Part shown: one piece after another, positions 7,688 through 17,166 of the stretch
Layout: the number at the start of each line of letters is the position of its first letter
Numbering within the stretch: the first letter of the stretch is position 1
Assembly (NCBI GenBank): GCA_903900975.1
Contig: CAIUPE010000128.1
Location: forward strand, 1 to 64,000
Length of the DNA stretch: 64,000 nt
Direction of reading: 5' to 3'
Source: an uncultured Hyphomicrobiales bacterium
GTDB taxonomy: Bacteria > Pseudomonadota > Alphaproteobacteria > Rhizobiales > Beijerinckiaceae
Translations under genes and position numbers: made by a program
Notes under the pieces: model-generated
Seen by the model: only the letters and a program-made list of their open reading frames with translations
Databases searched by the model: none
What the model was told of the DNA's origin: nothing

Positions 7688-8356
7688 ATGGCAACGACTG
7701 AACTCGTTATTTTTGATTGCGACGGGGTATTGGTGGACAGCGAAGTAATCTCAGCCTCCGTTTTTATCGAGGAATTGCAGAAAAGCGATATCCACATGGA
7801 GCAACGCGTCTTTTTCGAGCGCATGATTGGACGGAGCTTCGAGCAGGGCGTTGCCACCATTCGGGAAGTAACCGGCAAAACGCCACCGTCTCATTTCAAG
7901 GAAGCTGTTCGTCACACGCTTCTTGAGCGCTTTACAGAAGCCCTTCAGCCTATCAAAGACATCGCAACCCTGTTGCAAGCGCTGAATACACGTGTTTGCG
8001 TGGCCACCAGTAGCGATCCCATCCGGGCGGCGCGCTCTCTTGCTATAACGGGGCTTGATGGCTTTTTCACTGATCGCGTGTTTACCGCCTCTATGGTCAA
8101 AAACGGCAAGCCCGCGCCTGATCTTTTCTTGCACGCGGCAAGCGCGCTCAACACGAAAGCCGAACGCTGCATCGTCATTGAAGATAGCGCCTATGGCCTG
8201 ATTGCGGCCAAAGCCGCTGGCATGAAAGCGTGGCATTTCACCGGCGGTGGCCATTTCAGCAAAGGCTATTCGGTTGACCCCAAGATTGCGCGGGATCGGT
8301 CGTTTGCTGATATGAAGGCCTTGCTCGCGGAAGCCAAAACGCTTTCACTCGCCTAA
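7688..8356 (+). CDS. HAD-superfamily phosphatase (beta-phosphoglucomutase-like)
   Basis: A 222-residue haloacid dehalogenase-type hydrolase. Motif I DCDGVLVDSE is at 10-19 with nucleophile Asp10 and acid/base Asp12, motif II is the TSSD block, and motif III/IV is KPAPDLFL plus VIEDSAYGL. The alpha-helical cap of subgroup IA lies between motifs I and II. TTG at 7646 and ATG at 7655 are alternative starts, but the family normally begins only a few residues before motif I, so ATG 7688 is preferred despite a weak ribosome site. Substrates in this subgroup are small sugar phosphates or phosphoglycolate; which one is unknown. Confidence 0.85.
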   Translation: MATTELVIFDCDGVLVDSEVISASVFIEELQKSDIHMEQRVFFERMIGRSFEQGVATIREVTGKTPPSHFKEAVRHTLLERFTEALQPIKDIATLLQALNTRVCVATSSDPIRAARSLAITGLDGFFTDRVFTASMVKNGKPAPDLFLHAASALNTKAERCIVIEDSAYGLIAAKAAGMKAWHFTGGGHFSKGYSVDPKIARDRSFADMKALLAEAKTLSLA

Positions 8357-8459
8357 ATCCAGACGCGTCTGCGCCCTTTGCAGGTCCTATCCGAGGGTGT
8401 ATGAACGCGCCAAACACCTGCTTTCATCTTGATCGAATGAACCATATTCGGAGCCTATC

Positions 8460-9941
8460 ATGTCAAGTGCGTCCTCAACTCTTCTTTCCAATCTTCTGAC
8501 CGATAAGAGCCTGTTTCGTCAGGAGTGCTATATCAATGGTCACTGGGTAGGATCGGACAAGCGCATTGAAGTGACCAACCCCGCCACGGGCGTGGTGATC
8601 GGTTCCATTCCGTCGCTGGGCCAAAAGGAAACCGCCGAAGCCATCAAAGGCGCTGAAATCGCCCAAAAAGAATGGGCGAAAACCCCTGCCAAGCAGCGCG
8701 GCCAGATTATGCGCCGGTGGTTCGAGCTGATGATGCAACATCAGGATGATCTGGCCCGCATCATGACCGCCGAGCAAGGCAAGCCGTTTGCTGAGGCCAA
8801 AGGCGAAATTACCTATGGGGCAAGCTTCGTCGAATTTTTCGCGGAAGAAGCCCGCCGCATCTATGGCGAAACTGTTCCTTCCCCTTGGCCGAATGGCCGC
8901 ATTGTCGTCATCCGTCAGCCCGTCGGCGTCGTTGCCGCCATTACGCCTTGGAATTTCCCGAATGCTATGATCACCCGCAAAGCCGCCGCAGCTTTGGCCG
9001 CCGGTTGCGCCTTTGTCGTCAAGCCATCGGAGGAAACGCCGTTTTCGGCGTTCGCGCTGGCAGAACTTGGCGAACAGGCGGGTATTCCAAAAGGCGTATT
9101 TTCCGTCATCACGGGCGTAGCCAAAGACATTGGCCGCGAGATGACCTCCAACCCTATCGTGCGCGCGATCTCGTTTACGGGCTCGACAGCAGTGGGTAAG
9201 CTTTTGATGGCGCAATGCGCCTCAACAGTGAAAAAGATCGGCCTTGAGCTAGGCGGTAATGCACCGTTCATCGTGTTTGACGATGCCGATCTCGATGCAG
9301 CCGTTCAAGGCGCGATGGTTTCCAAATATCGCAATGCAGGTCAAACCTGCGTTTGCGCCAACCGCATGTTGGTGCAAGACGGCATCTATGATGCCTTCGT
9401 CGCCAAACTGACCGAGGCCGTTAACAGACTGAAGGTCGGCGAAGGCTTTGGCGAAGGCGTTACCACCGGCCCGCTGATCAATGCCAAAGCAATCAAAAAG
9501 GTCGAGGAACATGTCGCCGATGCGGTTGCCAAAGGCGGCACGGTAACCACGGGTGGCAAGCGTCACGCGCTCGGCGGCAGCTTTTTCGAGCCGACCATCA
9601 TCCGCGATGTTACCACCGACATGCTGGTTGCACGCGAAGAGACCTTCGGACCCGTTGCCCCGATCTTCCGCTTCAAGACGGAAGAGGAAGCCATCGCCAT
9701 GGCCAATGATACCGAGTTTGGGCTCGCCTGCTATTTCTACACCCGCGACATTGGCCGCGTCTGGCGCGTCGGTGAAGCGCTTGAATATGGCATGGTCGGC
9801 ATCAATGAAGGCATCATTTCGACAGCCGAGGCACCCTTCGGCGGCGTCAAGGAATCGGGCGTCGGCCGCGAAGGCTCGATCCACGGCATCGATGAATATG
9901 TCGAAATCAAATATATGCTGATGGGTGGACTGGGGAAATAA
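8460..9941 (+). CDS. gabD: NAD(P)-dependent succinate-semialdehyde dehydrogenase
   Basis: Aldehyde dehydrogenase of 493 residues that oxidises succinate semialdehyde to succinate at the end of GABA catabolism. Visible are the NAD(P)-binding block [20 protein letters not shown] (164-183), the general base Glu263 in LELGGNAPF, and the catalytic Cys297 in NAGQTCVC. The second cysteine two residues on and the whole [16 protein letters not shown] block are typical of GabD rather than of betaine- or lactaldehyde dehydrogenases. No GABA transaminase lies nearby, so it may also serve other semialdehydes. It converges on the sulfatase gene with a 30-base gap. Confidence 0.92.
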   Translation: MSSASSTLLSNLLTDKSLFRQECYINGHWVGSDKRIEVTNPATGVVIGSIPSLGQKETAEAIKGAEIAQKEWAKTPAKQRGQIMRRWFELMMQHQDDLARIMTAEQGKPFAEAKGEITYGASFVEFFAEEARRIYGETVPSPWPNGRIVVIRQPVGVVAAITPWNFPNAMITRKAAAALAAGCAFVVKPSEETPFSAFALAELGEQAGIPKGVFSVITGVAKDIGREMTSNPIVRAISFTGSTAVGKLLMAQCASTVKKIGLELGGNAPFIVFDDADLDAAVQGAMVSKYRNAGQTCVCANRMLVQDGIYDAFVAKLTEAVNRLKVGEGFGEGVTTGPLINAKAIKKVEEHVADAVAKGGTVTTGGKRHALGGSFFEPTIIRDVTTDMLVAREETFGPVAPIFRFKTEEEAIAMANDTEFGLACYFYTRDIGRVWRVGEALEYGMVGINEGIISTAEAPFGGVKESGVGREGSIHGIDEYVEIKYMLMGGLGK

Positions 9942-9971
9942 TCCCCAGCCCACGACCTGCTTAGTAGGCGC

Positions 9972-11546
9972 TTATACCGTTCCGTATAGAGCGTCCGGCT
10001 GTCCGCGCGGATCGCTCTTATAGATCACGCCCTTGGGCGACAGCATCGCATTGGTGAGCGTGCGTTCAGCATGCAACAATCGATGCGACAACAGACGCTG
10101 CGCATAGGTAGCAACCGTCGCGCCATAGGCCGGATCATCGGCCAGATTAACAAGCTCGCCCGGGTCTTTGCGAAGGTCGAACAGCAAAGGCGGCAGCGCC
10201 GTGAAATGCACATATTTGAAATCGCGATCACGGATCACATTCAGCGTGCATTCGTCAGGCGATAGGCCCAACGCCTTCTCATAGCGCTCGGTAACGGGAT
10301 TGCGGAAATCAAACTCCCAGAACGCAGCCTTGCGCCACCGCTTAGGCGTTTCGCCCGAAATCCACTCCATCAGCGAATGACCATTGTTTTCCGCCGGAAT
10401 AGGAGAACCCATCCATTCCAAAATCGTTGGCATCAGATCCACCGACTCGGTAAACGCCGAAACCTGCCGCCCGCGCGCGGCTTTCGATGCATCGGGGTCG
10501 CGGATGATCAGAGGAATATGGTTGGAGCCGTCAAAGAAGCCGCCTTTACCCCAGCACCAATGCTCGCCCAGCATTTCGCCATGGTCGGAGGTGAAGATGA
10601 TCAGCGTCTCGTTATATTCGCCGGTTGATTTCAAATAGTCGATAATCTTGCCAATTTGCGCATCGACCTCGGCCACTAGCCCGAAATAAACTGCGCGCAT
10701 TTCCTCACGATCACTTTCAGGCAAAGCGTGAATATCAAACGGCGCATCGAAATAGCCGGGGTTCGACATTTCTTTCAGCCAGACATCGAGATAGGGATGG
10801 CGCGCTGCCTCCTGCTCGCGGCTTGGCATCCGCACGGGCTTTGGCGGCACGGAAACATCAATCAAACTGTCATAGGGCGCAGGCGCAATCAGCGGCGGAT
10901 GGGGCCTCAGAAACACCGCATGGATCAGCCAGTCTTCCTTGCGACGCAGCCGCAAATAATCGATCACCTTATCGGCAATATAGGCCGTGTCGCTATCCTC
11001 GGCCTTGTATTTTGCAGGCCCACGCCAGAAGCGTTTTGGATCGGCCTTGGGGTCTGACGGCGAATAGATATCAAACAATGGCTCCGGTACGTCATAGCCC
11101 TTGCGCGCCAATTCCGTCATCCAGCCCGACAGCGCGCCCTCGTTTAGCGTCGCCTCCAGTCGGAAGCCGGGCAGCACGCCTTCAAAGCTTCTCAACCGCG
11201 GATCATCGGGCGCCATCTCGCGCGGATCGGCCGAGCTATCAGTATAGCCGAACAGCACCGGATCACGTCCCGCCCGTCTTGCCTCCAGTGCAAGATTGGT
11301 ATGGCGCCGGTCAAGCGGCGTACCATTGCGCACCGAGCGATGGATAAACGGATAAAGCCCGGTCAGCAGCGTGGTACGCGCCGGGCCACACGGCGCGGAC
11401 GCGGTGTAATGATCGCGAAACAACACGCCATCGGCTGCCAATTGATCAAGATTGGGCGTTAAAGCTGCAGGGTGCCCGAGGCAGCCCAGCGCATCGCCAC
11501 GCCATTGATCGGCGGTAATAAACAGAACTTTACGGTGAGACATCAT
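9972..11546 (-). CDS. Phosphonate monoester hydrolase / arylsulfatase-family enzyme
   Basis: A 524-residue alkaline-phosphatase-superfamily hydrolase. The sulfatase signature CGPARTTLLTG starts at about residue 52 from this start, and its cysteine is the one converted to formylglycine. Metal ligands appear at TADQW near the N-terminus and in TSDHGE. The whole layout, including APCGPAR, PLDRRHTNLA and CxLNVIxDRDFKYVHF, follows the phosphonate monoester hydrolases of Rhizobium and Burkholderia, which also cleave sulfate and phosphate esters. Natural substrate is unknown. Its ATG shares one base with the adhC stop (TGATG), so translation is coupled. A formylglycine-generating enzyme must be encoded elsewhere. 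Confidence 0.87.
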   Translation of the reverse strand: MMSHRKVLFITADQWRGDALGCLGHPAALTPNLDQLAADGVLFRDHYTASAPCGPARTTLLTGLYPFIHRSVRNGTPLDRRHTNLALEARRAGRDPVLFGYTDSSADPREMAPDDPRLRSFEGVLPGFRLEATLNEGALSGWMTELARKGYDVPEPLFDIYSPSDPKADPKRFWRGPAKYKAEDSDTAYIADKVIDYLRLRRKEDWLIHAVFLRPHPPLIAPAPYDSLIDVSVPPKPVRMPSREQEAARHPYLDVWLKEMSNPGYFDAPFDIHALPESDREEMRAVYFGLVAEVDAQIGKIIDYLKSTGEYNETLIIFTSDHGEMLGEHWCWGKGGFFDGSNHIPLIIRDPDASKAARGRQVSAFTESVDLMPTILEWMGSPIPAENNGHSLMEWISGETPKRWRKAAFWEFDFRNPVTERYEKALGLSPDECTLNVIRDRDFKYVHFTALPPLLFDLRKDPGELVNLADDPAYGATVATYAQRLLSHRLLHAERTLTNAMLSPKGVIYKSDPRGQPDALYGTV

Positions 11547-12658
11547 CAATACACCACAACAGAGCGAATGGATTTGCCTTCATGCATCAGATCGAAGGCG
11601 GTGTTGATGTCATTGAGCGGCATCGTGTGCGTGATCAAACTATCAATATCGATCTTGCCGTCCATGTACCAATCAACGATCTTCGGGACATCGGTACGGC
11701 CACGCGCGCCGCCAAAGGCCGAACCCTTCCAGACGCGCCCCGTAACCAGCTGGAACGGACGGGTCGATATTTCCGTGCCCGAGGGAGCAACGCCAATAAT
11801 GATGCTCTCGCCCCAACCGCGGTGGCAGCATTCCAAAGCCTGACGCATCGTGTGCACATTGCCGATGCATTCAAAAGAAAAATCAGCACCACCGCCGGTA
11901 ATATCAACAATGGCTTCCACCACTTTGTCGCGACCGACCACATCCGGATTGATGAAATGTGTCATGCCAAATTTCTTGGCCATCTCGATCTTGGCGGGGT
12001 TGAGATCAACGCCGATGATTTTATCGGCCCCCACCATACGCGCGCCTTGTATGACGTTCAGCCCAATGCCGCCCAGCCCGAACACCACGACATTGGCCCC
12101 GGGCCAAACTTTAGCCGTATAAACTACCGCGCCGATGCCGGTTGTAACCCCGCAGCCGATATAGCAAATCTTGTCGAAAGGCGCGTCCTCCCGCACTTTA
12201 GCGAGCGCGATTTCTGGCAGAACAGTGAAGTTCGAAAAGGTCGAACAGCCCATATAGTGAAACACTTCGCTGCCCTCACACGAAAAGCGCGAGGTACGAT
12301 CCGGCATCAGCCCTTGGCCCTGTGTGGCGCGGATCGAGGTGCAAAGATTCGAGCGCTGCGACAGGCATGTTTTGCACTGCCGACATTCCGGCGTGTAAAG
12401 CGGAATAACATGATCGCCCGGCTTCACCGAGGTAACACCCGCGCCAATTTCGCGAACAATGCCTGCGCCCTCATGGCCCAAAATCGCCGGAAACTTGCCC
12501 TCGGAATCAAGCCCCGACAGCGTGTATGCGTCCGTATGGCAGACGCCCGTTGCCATGATCTCAACAAGCACCTCGCCCGCCTTCGGGCCGCCGATCTCGA
12601 TGGTCTCGATGGTGAGGGGCTTATTGGCAGCCCAAGCCACAGCAGCGCGCGTTTTCAT
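11546..12658 (-). CDS. adhC: S-(hydroxymethyl)glutathione dehydrogenase (class III alcohol dehydrogenase)
   Basis: A 370-residue zinc-dependent class III alcohol dehydrogenase. It oxidises the formaldehyde-glutathione adduct to S-formylglutathione and can reduce S-nitrosoglutathione. The catalytic zinc site is built from GVCHTDA and the GHEGAG block. The structural zinc loop has four cysteines in [15 protein letters not shown], and the NAD fold shows [14 protein letters not shown]. The usual partner, S-formylglutathione hydrolase, is not next door. Instead the stop codon overlaps the start of the sulfatase/phosphonate hydrolase gene. The glutathione supply gene gshB is in the same window at 58.8 kb. 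Confidence 0.95.
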   Translation of the reverse strand: MKTRAAVAWAANKPLTIETIEIGGPKAGEVLVEIMATGVCHTDAYTLSGLDSEGKFPAILGHEGAGIVREIGAGVTSVKPGDHVIPLYTPECRQCKTCLSQRSNLCTSIRATQGQGLMPDRTSRFSCEGSEVFHYMGCSTFSNFTVLPEIALAKVREDAPFDKICYIGCGVTTGIGAVVYTAKVWPGANVVVFGLGGIGLNVIQGARMVGADKIIGVDLNPAKIEMAKKFGMTHFINPDVVGRDKVVEAIVDITGGGADFSFECIGNVHTMRQALECCHRGWGESIIIGVAPSGTEISTRPFQLVTGRVWKGSAFGGARGRTDVPKIVDWYMDGKIDIDSLITHTMPLNDINTAFDLMHEGKSIRSVVVY

Positions 12659-12716
12659 GCCTTATTTCCTTTATTCGACGGTAGCAGCGTCAAAGTCCTT
12701 TTTTCTTATCAGTCCT

Positions 12717-13178
12717 TCAACCACGGCCACGATAGCTGGCAACGCCTTGATCGGGAATCCAGACGCCCTTGGGCGGTTCCCCCGTCTGCCAGAACACATC
12801 AATCGGAATGCCGCCACGCGGATACCAATAGCCGCCGATGCGCAACCAGCGCGGTTGCAGCAAGCTGACGAGGCGGCGACCAATCGCGACCGTGCAATCC
12901 TCGTGAAAGGCACCGTGGTTGCGAAACGAGGTGAGATAGAGTTTCAGTGATTTCGACTCGACCAGCCAATCGCCCGGCACATAATCAATCACCAAATGGG
13001 CAAAATCGGGCTGCCCTGTTACCGGACAAAGCGATGTAAATTCGGGCGCAGTAAAGCGCGCCAGATAATCAATATCCGCATGCGGGTTAGGCACGCGATC
13101 CAGCACCGCAGCCTCTGGTGAGGCGGGGATTTCTGTTGGTTGGCCGAGTTGGTTGGCACCGGTCACTGAGCTGGTCAT
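12717..13178 (-). CDS. queF: NADPH-dependent 7-cyano-7-deazaguanine (preQ0) reductase
   Basis: QueF reduces the nitrile of preQ0 to preQ1 in queuosine biosynthesis for tRNA. At 153 residues it is the short, unimodular type. The catalytic Cys51 sits in [13 protein letters not shown], followed by the substrate-binding ESKSLKLYL and the FHED zinc/substrate block. GGAAGGTAG lies about ten bases ahead of the ATG. It is 58 bases upstream of adhC on the same strand; a shared transcript is possible but no functional link is evident. I saw no preQ1 riboswitch upstream. Confidence 0.95.
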   Translation of the reverse strand: MTSSVTGANQLGQPTEIPASPEAAVLDRVPNPHADIDYLARFTAPEFTSLCPVTGQPDFAHLVIDYVPGDWLVESKSLKLYLTSFRNHGAFHEDCTVAIGRRLVSLLQPRWLRIGGYWYPRGGIPIDVFWQTGEPPKGVWIPDQGVASYRGRG

Positions 13179-13227
13179 AGGGATCTACCTTCCTGATTAA
13201 GGGACATCCATACAACCAAATGGAGGT

Positions 13228-14370
13228 TTACCGAAAGAAGCTTGAACGGCTCACAAGCGCGAAGATAAGACCGATCAAACTGACACACGCCCCCGCCAGA
13301 GCAAGGGCCGGGAACGGAAAGCCCGCACCAATCAGCAACCCACCAATCCATGCACCCCCTGCATTGCCCAAATTAAACGCCGCAATGTTAAGCGCTGATG
13401 ACAGGTTGGGCGCGCCTTCTGCCGCCTGCATTATACCGATCTGCAGCGGCGGAATGGTACCAAAAGCGGCCATACCGATCAGGAAAATGGTGATCGTTGC
13501 CGGTATAAACGACGCCATCGTTACCGAGAACAGCGCCATAAGCACAATCAAAGCAGCCAGCACGCCAATCAGAGCTAGCGACAGCGACTTATCCGCCCAA
13601 TGCCCCATGAAGTGATTGCCGAGTGTCAGACCAATACCAAACACGAAGAGAACGCCCGTAATCCATTCGGGCGAAAGCCCCGTAGCGGTTCCGAGAATCG
13701 GCGCAATATAGGTCCACACGACAAAAACGCCGCCAAACCCGAAGGTCGTGGTACCGAGCGCCAGCCAAACGCGCGGACGCATCAAAGCCGAAATCTCATT
13801 GGCAATGCTGCCAGACGCATCGGCAGCTTGTGGTTTGAGCACCGCGAACAGAAATCCGCCCGAAGCAAGGCCGAGCAGGCTGACGAGAAGAAACGTCACG
13901 CGCCAGCCAACGGCCTGCCCAATTGCGGTGCCAAGCGGCACCCCGACAATATTCGACATTGCGAGGCCGGAAAACATCAGCGCTAAAGCCCGCGCCTGCT
14001 TTTCCTTAGGCACAAGCGAGGCCGCAACCACCGAGCCGACACCGAAGAATGCTCCATGCATCAGCGATGATATGATCCGGCCTGCCAGCAAGACGCCGTA
14101 GCTCGGCGCAAGCCCCGCCATTAAATTACCGATGAAAAAAAGGCTCATCAGGCCGACAAGCAAAGTCTTGCGGTCGATCTTGGTGGTGCCCAACGTCATA
14201 ATCGGTGCGCCAAGCACAACGCCGAGCGCATAGCCGGTAACGAGCAGACCGGCTGCCGGAATCGAAACAGAAAGATCAGAAGCCACCAAGGGCAACAATC
14301 CCATGATCACGAATTCGGTCGTGCCGATGGCGAAAGCGCCGAGGGCGAAGGCATAAAGCTGAATCGGCAC
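13228..14370 (-). CDS. MFS transporter of the DHA1/AraJ type
   Basis: A 380-residue, twelve-span major facilitator. It opens with LYAFALGAFAIGTTEFVIMGLLP, the signature start of AraJ/YdhP-like drug/arabinose-efflux proteins. The loop 2-3 motif appears as LGTTKIDRKTLL and motif C-like glycines in the fifth span. The GTG at 14370 has GGAAA seven bases upstream and matches the family N-terminus; a TTG twelve bases earlier lacks a ribosome site. It exports an unknown small molecule across the inner membrane. It is co-directional with the LVIVD gene upstream and ends 50 bases from queF. Confidence 0.85.
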   Translation of the reverse strand: MPIQLYAFALGAFAIGTTEFVIMGLLPLVASDLSVSIPAAGLLVTGYALGVVLGAPIMTLGTTKIDRKTLLVGLMSLFFIGNLMAGLAPSYGVLLAGRIISSLMHGAFFGVGSVVAASLVPKEKQARALALMFSGLAMSNIVGVPLGTAIGQAVGWRVTFLLVSLLGLASGGFLFAVLKPQAADASGSIANEISALMRPRVWLALGTTTFGFGGVFVVWTYIAPILGTATGLSPEWITGVLFVFGIGLTLGNHFMGHWADKSLSLALIGVLAALIVLMALFSVTMASFIPATITIFLIGMAAFGTIPPLQIGIMQAAEGAPNLSSALNIAAFNLGNAGGAWIGGLLIGAGFPFPALALAGACVSLIGLIFALVSRSSFFR

Positions 14371-14471
14371 GGGTATTTCCAATCTATAAGCAAAAGAGGA
14401 GGCGCCCTAAAGTTAAAGGCCGCCTGATTTCATCGTTTCATTCGCTTGAGAGCAAGCTGGTTATACGTATC

Positions 14472-15734
14472 TCAGCCTTTATATTCGAGGATATACAGGC
14501 CGCCATTATAATCATTGGCGTAAACCAGCCCTTCTTTGTCGACATAAACATCGCACGATTGGATGACGAGCGGACGATTAGGCCGCCCATCGATCAGCTT
14601 CGGTGGCTTGGGCGGCACGAAATAGGCGACTTCCTCGGGGCGATATTCGTTTTTGATATCGTAGACGCGGATACCGGCATTTTGCAGCGTGGCGAAAATC
14701 GTGTTCGAGGACACGAACCCGTCTGGCCGGTTTTCATGGATGTTATGCGGGCCGAAATGTCCGCCTTTGTGGCGATAATCCGCCTCTTGCGGGGTTGGAA
14801 AGGTCGAGATCGATACCGGATTTGTGGGTTCGCGCACATCAAACAACCAGATCGGCTTGAAGCCATCCTCGTAATCATCGAGCACCGCTTCATCGACCAC
14901 AACCAGCAGATTGCGATCCGGCAAATGCAAGCAATTATGCGTGCCGCCGTTAAACGGAGGCGACCAGTTCTTGTGCAAAATCAGCGACGGGTTGGCGCGG
15001 TCTTTCACATCAATCATCACAAGGCCAGCATCGCGCCACGCGCCATAGGCCGTGTCACCGCTAACCGTTGCGTGATGCAATCCGAACCGCTTATTGGCAG
15101 GCCACGAAATTTTCTCGCCTGCAGCCGTGTTCATACCCTCAAGCCATAGCTTACCCGCTGGCTTTGGGTTGGTTGGGTCGGCCATATCAACCGTCATGAA
15201 AATATAATCGGTAAAGCCATCGAGCAGCACCGACACATAGGCCCAGCGTCCACCCGTATACCAGATGCGATGCACGCCACCGCCGTCCACCGGCATAAAG
15301 CCGATTTGCTTCGGCTCTTTCGGATTTTTGATGTCGTAAACGGCTAGTCCCGCCGACCAATCGCGGACGGGGGCAGTGGAAGCCGAAGCCGTGCCCACTT
15401 TCTCGCCGAGCGCGCCTTTGTAATAGGCTTTTTCATCCTGGAATTCGGCGGCAGCGAACATGTCTTTAGCATGGATCACCAGCAGCAAATCGCCATGCGT
15501 TTGAAGGTGTATGTTCCAGGTGTTATGCGGCGCGGCAACATAGGTCACAGGCTTCGGGTCACGCGGATTTGTGCAGTCCACCACCGAGAAGCCCTTGGAG
15601 AACATATGGCCGATAAAGGCGTGGCCCTTATTGACCATCAACTGCACGCCATCAGGGCGGCCACCTTGGTCAGAATGACCAATCAGCGTTATATTTTTCG
15701 CAGCATCAGGCTTTGGTAGGTTTTGCGATGACAT
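14472..15734 (-). CDS. LVIVD-repeat beta-propeller protein
   Basis: A 420-residue protein made of repeated blades of the LVIVD type, each ending in a strand such as GFSVVDCTNPRDPKPV, LAVYDIKNPKEPKQIG or IRVYDIKNEYRPEEV. This indicates a six- or seven-bladed propeller. No signal peptide or lipobox is seen, so it should be cytosolic unless exported by another route. Conserved His and Asp between blades (HNTWNIHLQTHGD, GGTHNCLHLPD, GPHNIHEN) could form a metal or catalytic site. It is the last gene behind a ribose-type ABC importer, separated by a palindromic repeat, which suggests a role with the imported compound. Function is unknown. Confidence 0.75.
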   Translation of the reverse strand: MSSQNLPKPDAAKNITLIGHSDQGGRPDGVQLMVNKGHAFIGHMFSKGFSVVDCTNPRDPKPVTYVAAPHNTWNIHLQTHGDLLLVIHAKDMFAAAEFQDEKAYYKGALGEKVGTASASTAPVRDWSAGLAVYDIKNPKEPKQIGFMPVDGGGVHRIWYTGGRWAYVSVLLDGFTDYIFMTVDMADPTNPKPAGKLWLEGMNTAAGEKISWPANKRFGLHHATVSGDTAYGAWRDAGLVMIDVKDRANPSLILHKNWSPPFNGGTHNCLHLPDRNLLVVVDEAVLDDYEDGFKPIWLFDVREPTNPVSISTFPTPQEADYRHKGGHFGPHNIHENRPDGFVSSNTIFATLQNAGIRVYDIKNEYRPEEVAYFVPPKPPKLIDGRPNRPLVIQSCDVYVDKEGLVYANDYNGGLYILEYKG

Positions 15735-15846
15735 CGGGCAAGTTCCTATCGATCAGGGTTTAAACAGTCGGAGGCATTTCGGCTGGGACGCGGAATGGCT
15801 GCGAATGTTCAGGGGTGGAGTAGATTGTGAGATTTATCAAAACGAC

Positions 15847-15967
15847 TTCCCTCTCCCCTTGCGGGAGAGGGTGGCCTCCGAACGGGGGGTCGGGTGAGGG
15901 GATGGCTGCCGCTAACCCCTCATCCGTCATCCGTTGGATGACACCTTCTCCCGCAAGGGGAGAAGGG
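15847..15967. repeat. Palindromic intergenic repeat (REP/BIME-like)
   Basis: Two GC-rich hairpins in opposite orientation, CTCTCCCCTTGCGGGAGAG near 15851 and its mirror CTTCTCCCGCAAGGGGAGAAG near 15945, flank a core with GTGAGGGG and CCCCTCA arms. The whole unit is itself palindromic. Elements with this wording are scattered between genes in many Hyphomicrobiales. It sits between the binding-protein gene and the LVIVD gene and may stop or stabilise the importer transcript. Its six-frame translations are not genes. Confidence 0.85.
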
Positions 15968-15989
15968 TACCGTTGTAGCATATCAACCC

Positions 15990-17093
15990 TTATTTGCCCC
16001 AGATCTTGGCATAGGCATCGCGGTAGCCATTGTCTGGATCATACGTGTTCTTCGGTCCGCCATCCGCCTTGATGTTGGATGGGAGGAACAGATGCGGAAG
16101 TGCCACGAAGCCGCTTTCCTTCGCCTTGTTCAGCGCGCGGTTGGCTTCGTCGACAATCTGCCAGCCCTGCAGGTTCAGAGGCTCTGCAACGGTACCGGCC
16201 TGATATTCGCCGGAACGGATACGCTGGAAGGCAACTTCCGATCCGTCACCGGCCGAAATCGCAATCGGGTTACCATCCCCCTTGATGCCAGCTGCTGACA
16301 GAGCAGGCGCCATGAAGTCGAAGGTGAGATCGTTGATCGAAAGCGCATGCGTCCAAGCCTTGCCGTATTTCTGCAGCAGAGCGGTCGTCAACTGAGGCAT
16401 ACGGGTTGACGCTTCGGCCAGAGGCGTATCGACGATTTCCAGAACCTTGGAATTGCCGCATGCTTTGATGTAGTCAGCCATTGCCGTTGATTTACGAACC
16501 GCGATTTCATAGTTCGAGTCGGTGAACACAACAGCGCCGACATTGCCCTTGGTGGTGGCGCATGGATAGGCCGCAGCCGATTTCGCAACTTCAATCGGAT
16601 CGGTTGTGATGTTGTTGAAGATCGGCAGCGTTTCATGCGCACCTGGATGGGCATAAGCATGCCAGCCGATGACAACAATGCCTTGCTTACCGGCTTCTTC
16701 AACCGCTGTTGCCTGCTCCTTGGCATCAACGCCACCGAGCACGATCACGTCTGGCTTGGAAGCAATCGCCTGCGCCATGGCCGAAGCCTGACCCGAGACC
16801 GAGCCCTTGCCGTCGATCAGCTTGAAGGTCCAGCCGATTTTCGCAGCCGCTTCCTTCACGCCATTGCCAGCGCCGAGCGCGCCGCCATTGTTCTGGTTGG
16901 TGGAGACATAGATGATGGTCTTGCCAGCAGCCGCTTTCGGACCCGTGGTTGGGCCAGTCCAAGGGGCGTTTGGCGTGCTCATCACATCAACGGTTTTCTG
17001 CGCGTCAGATACCGCGTCGGCATGCGCCGCAATTGCCATCATAGGAAGCGCGACGGTGGCGGCAAGGAGCGCCAGAGAGTGCTTAAGTTTCAT
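15990..17093 (-). CDS. ABC transporter periplasmic substrate-binding protein (ribose/sugar type)
   Basis: A 367-residue periplasmic binding protein of family 1. The signal peptide runs about residues 1-25 (MKLKHSLALLAATVALPMMA, cleavage after AHA). The mature part opens its first lobe with GKTIIYVSTNQNN and has VIVLGGVDAKEQATAVEEA, typical of the RbsB fold. TGGAGGAA precedes the ATG at 17093; the longer reading upstream lacks one. The ligand cannot be read from sequence. It is the third importer gene in order ATPase, permease, binding protein. Confidence 0.88.
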   Translation of the reverse strand: MKLKHSLALLAATVALPMMAIAAHADAVSDAQKTVDVMSTPNAPWTGPTTGPKAAAGKTIIYVSTNQNNGGALGAGNGVKEAAAKIGWTFKLIDGKGSVSGQASAMAQAIASKPDVIVLGGVDAKEQATAVEEAGKQGIVVIGWHAYAHPGAHETLPIFNNITTDPIEVAKSAAAYPCATTKGNVGAVVFTDSNYEIAVRKSTAMADYIKACGNSKVLEIVDTPLAEASTRMPQLTTALLQKYGKAWTHALSINDLTFDFMAPALSAAGIKGDGNPIAISAGDGSEVAFQRIRSGEYQAGTVAEPLNLQGWQIVDEANRALNKAKESGFVALPHLFLPSNIKADGGPKNTYDPDNGYRDAYAKIWGK

Positions 17094-17166
17094 GGGTATT
17101 CCTCCAGTTTTCGTTGTTACTTCCAGCCTATAGGCTTGAAGAGCGGGTGCCACGGCCTAGGCTAAA

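Noticed and set aside
11582-12868. 428-codon plus-strand frame opposite adhC
   Set aside because: It is the antisense shadow of adhC with no domain pattern; adhC on the other strand has full family similarity.
13125-13300. preQ1 riboswitch upstream of queF
   Set aside because: The leader is short and shows no H-type pseudoknot pattern with the A-rich tail of that class.
15760-15981. 73-codon frame with SPLAGEG and HPLPQGERE wording
   Set aside because: It is a translation of the palindromic intergenic repeat; such peptides recur as false genes.
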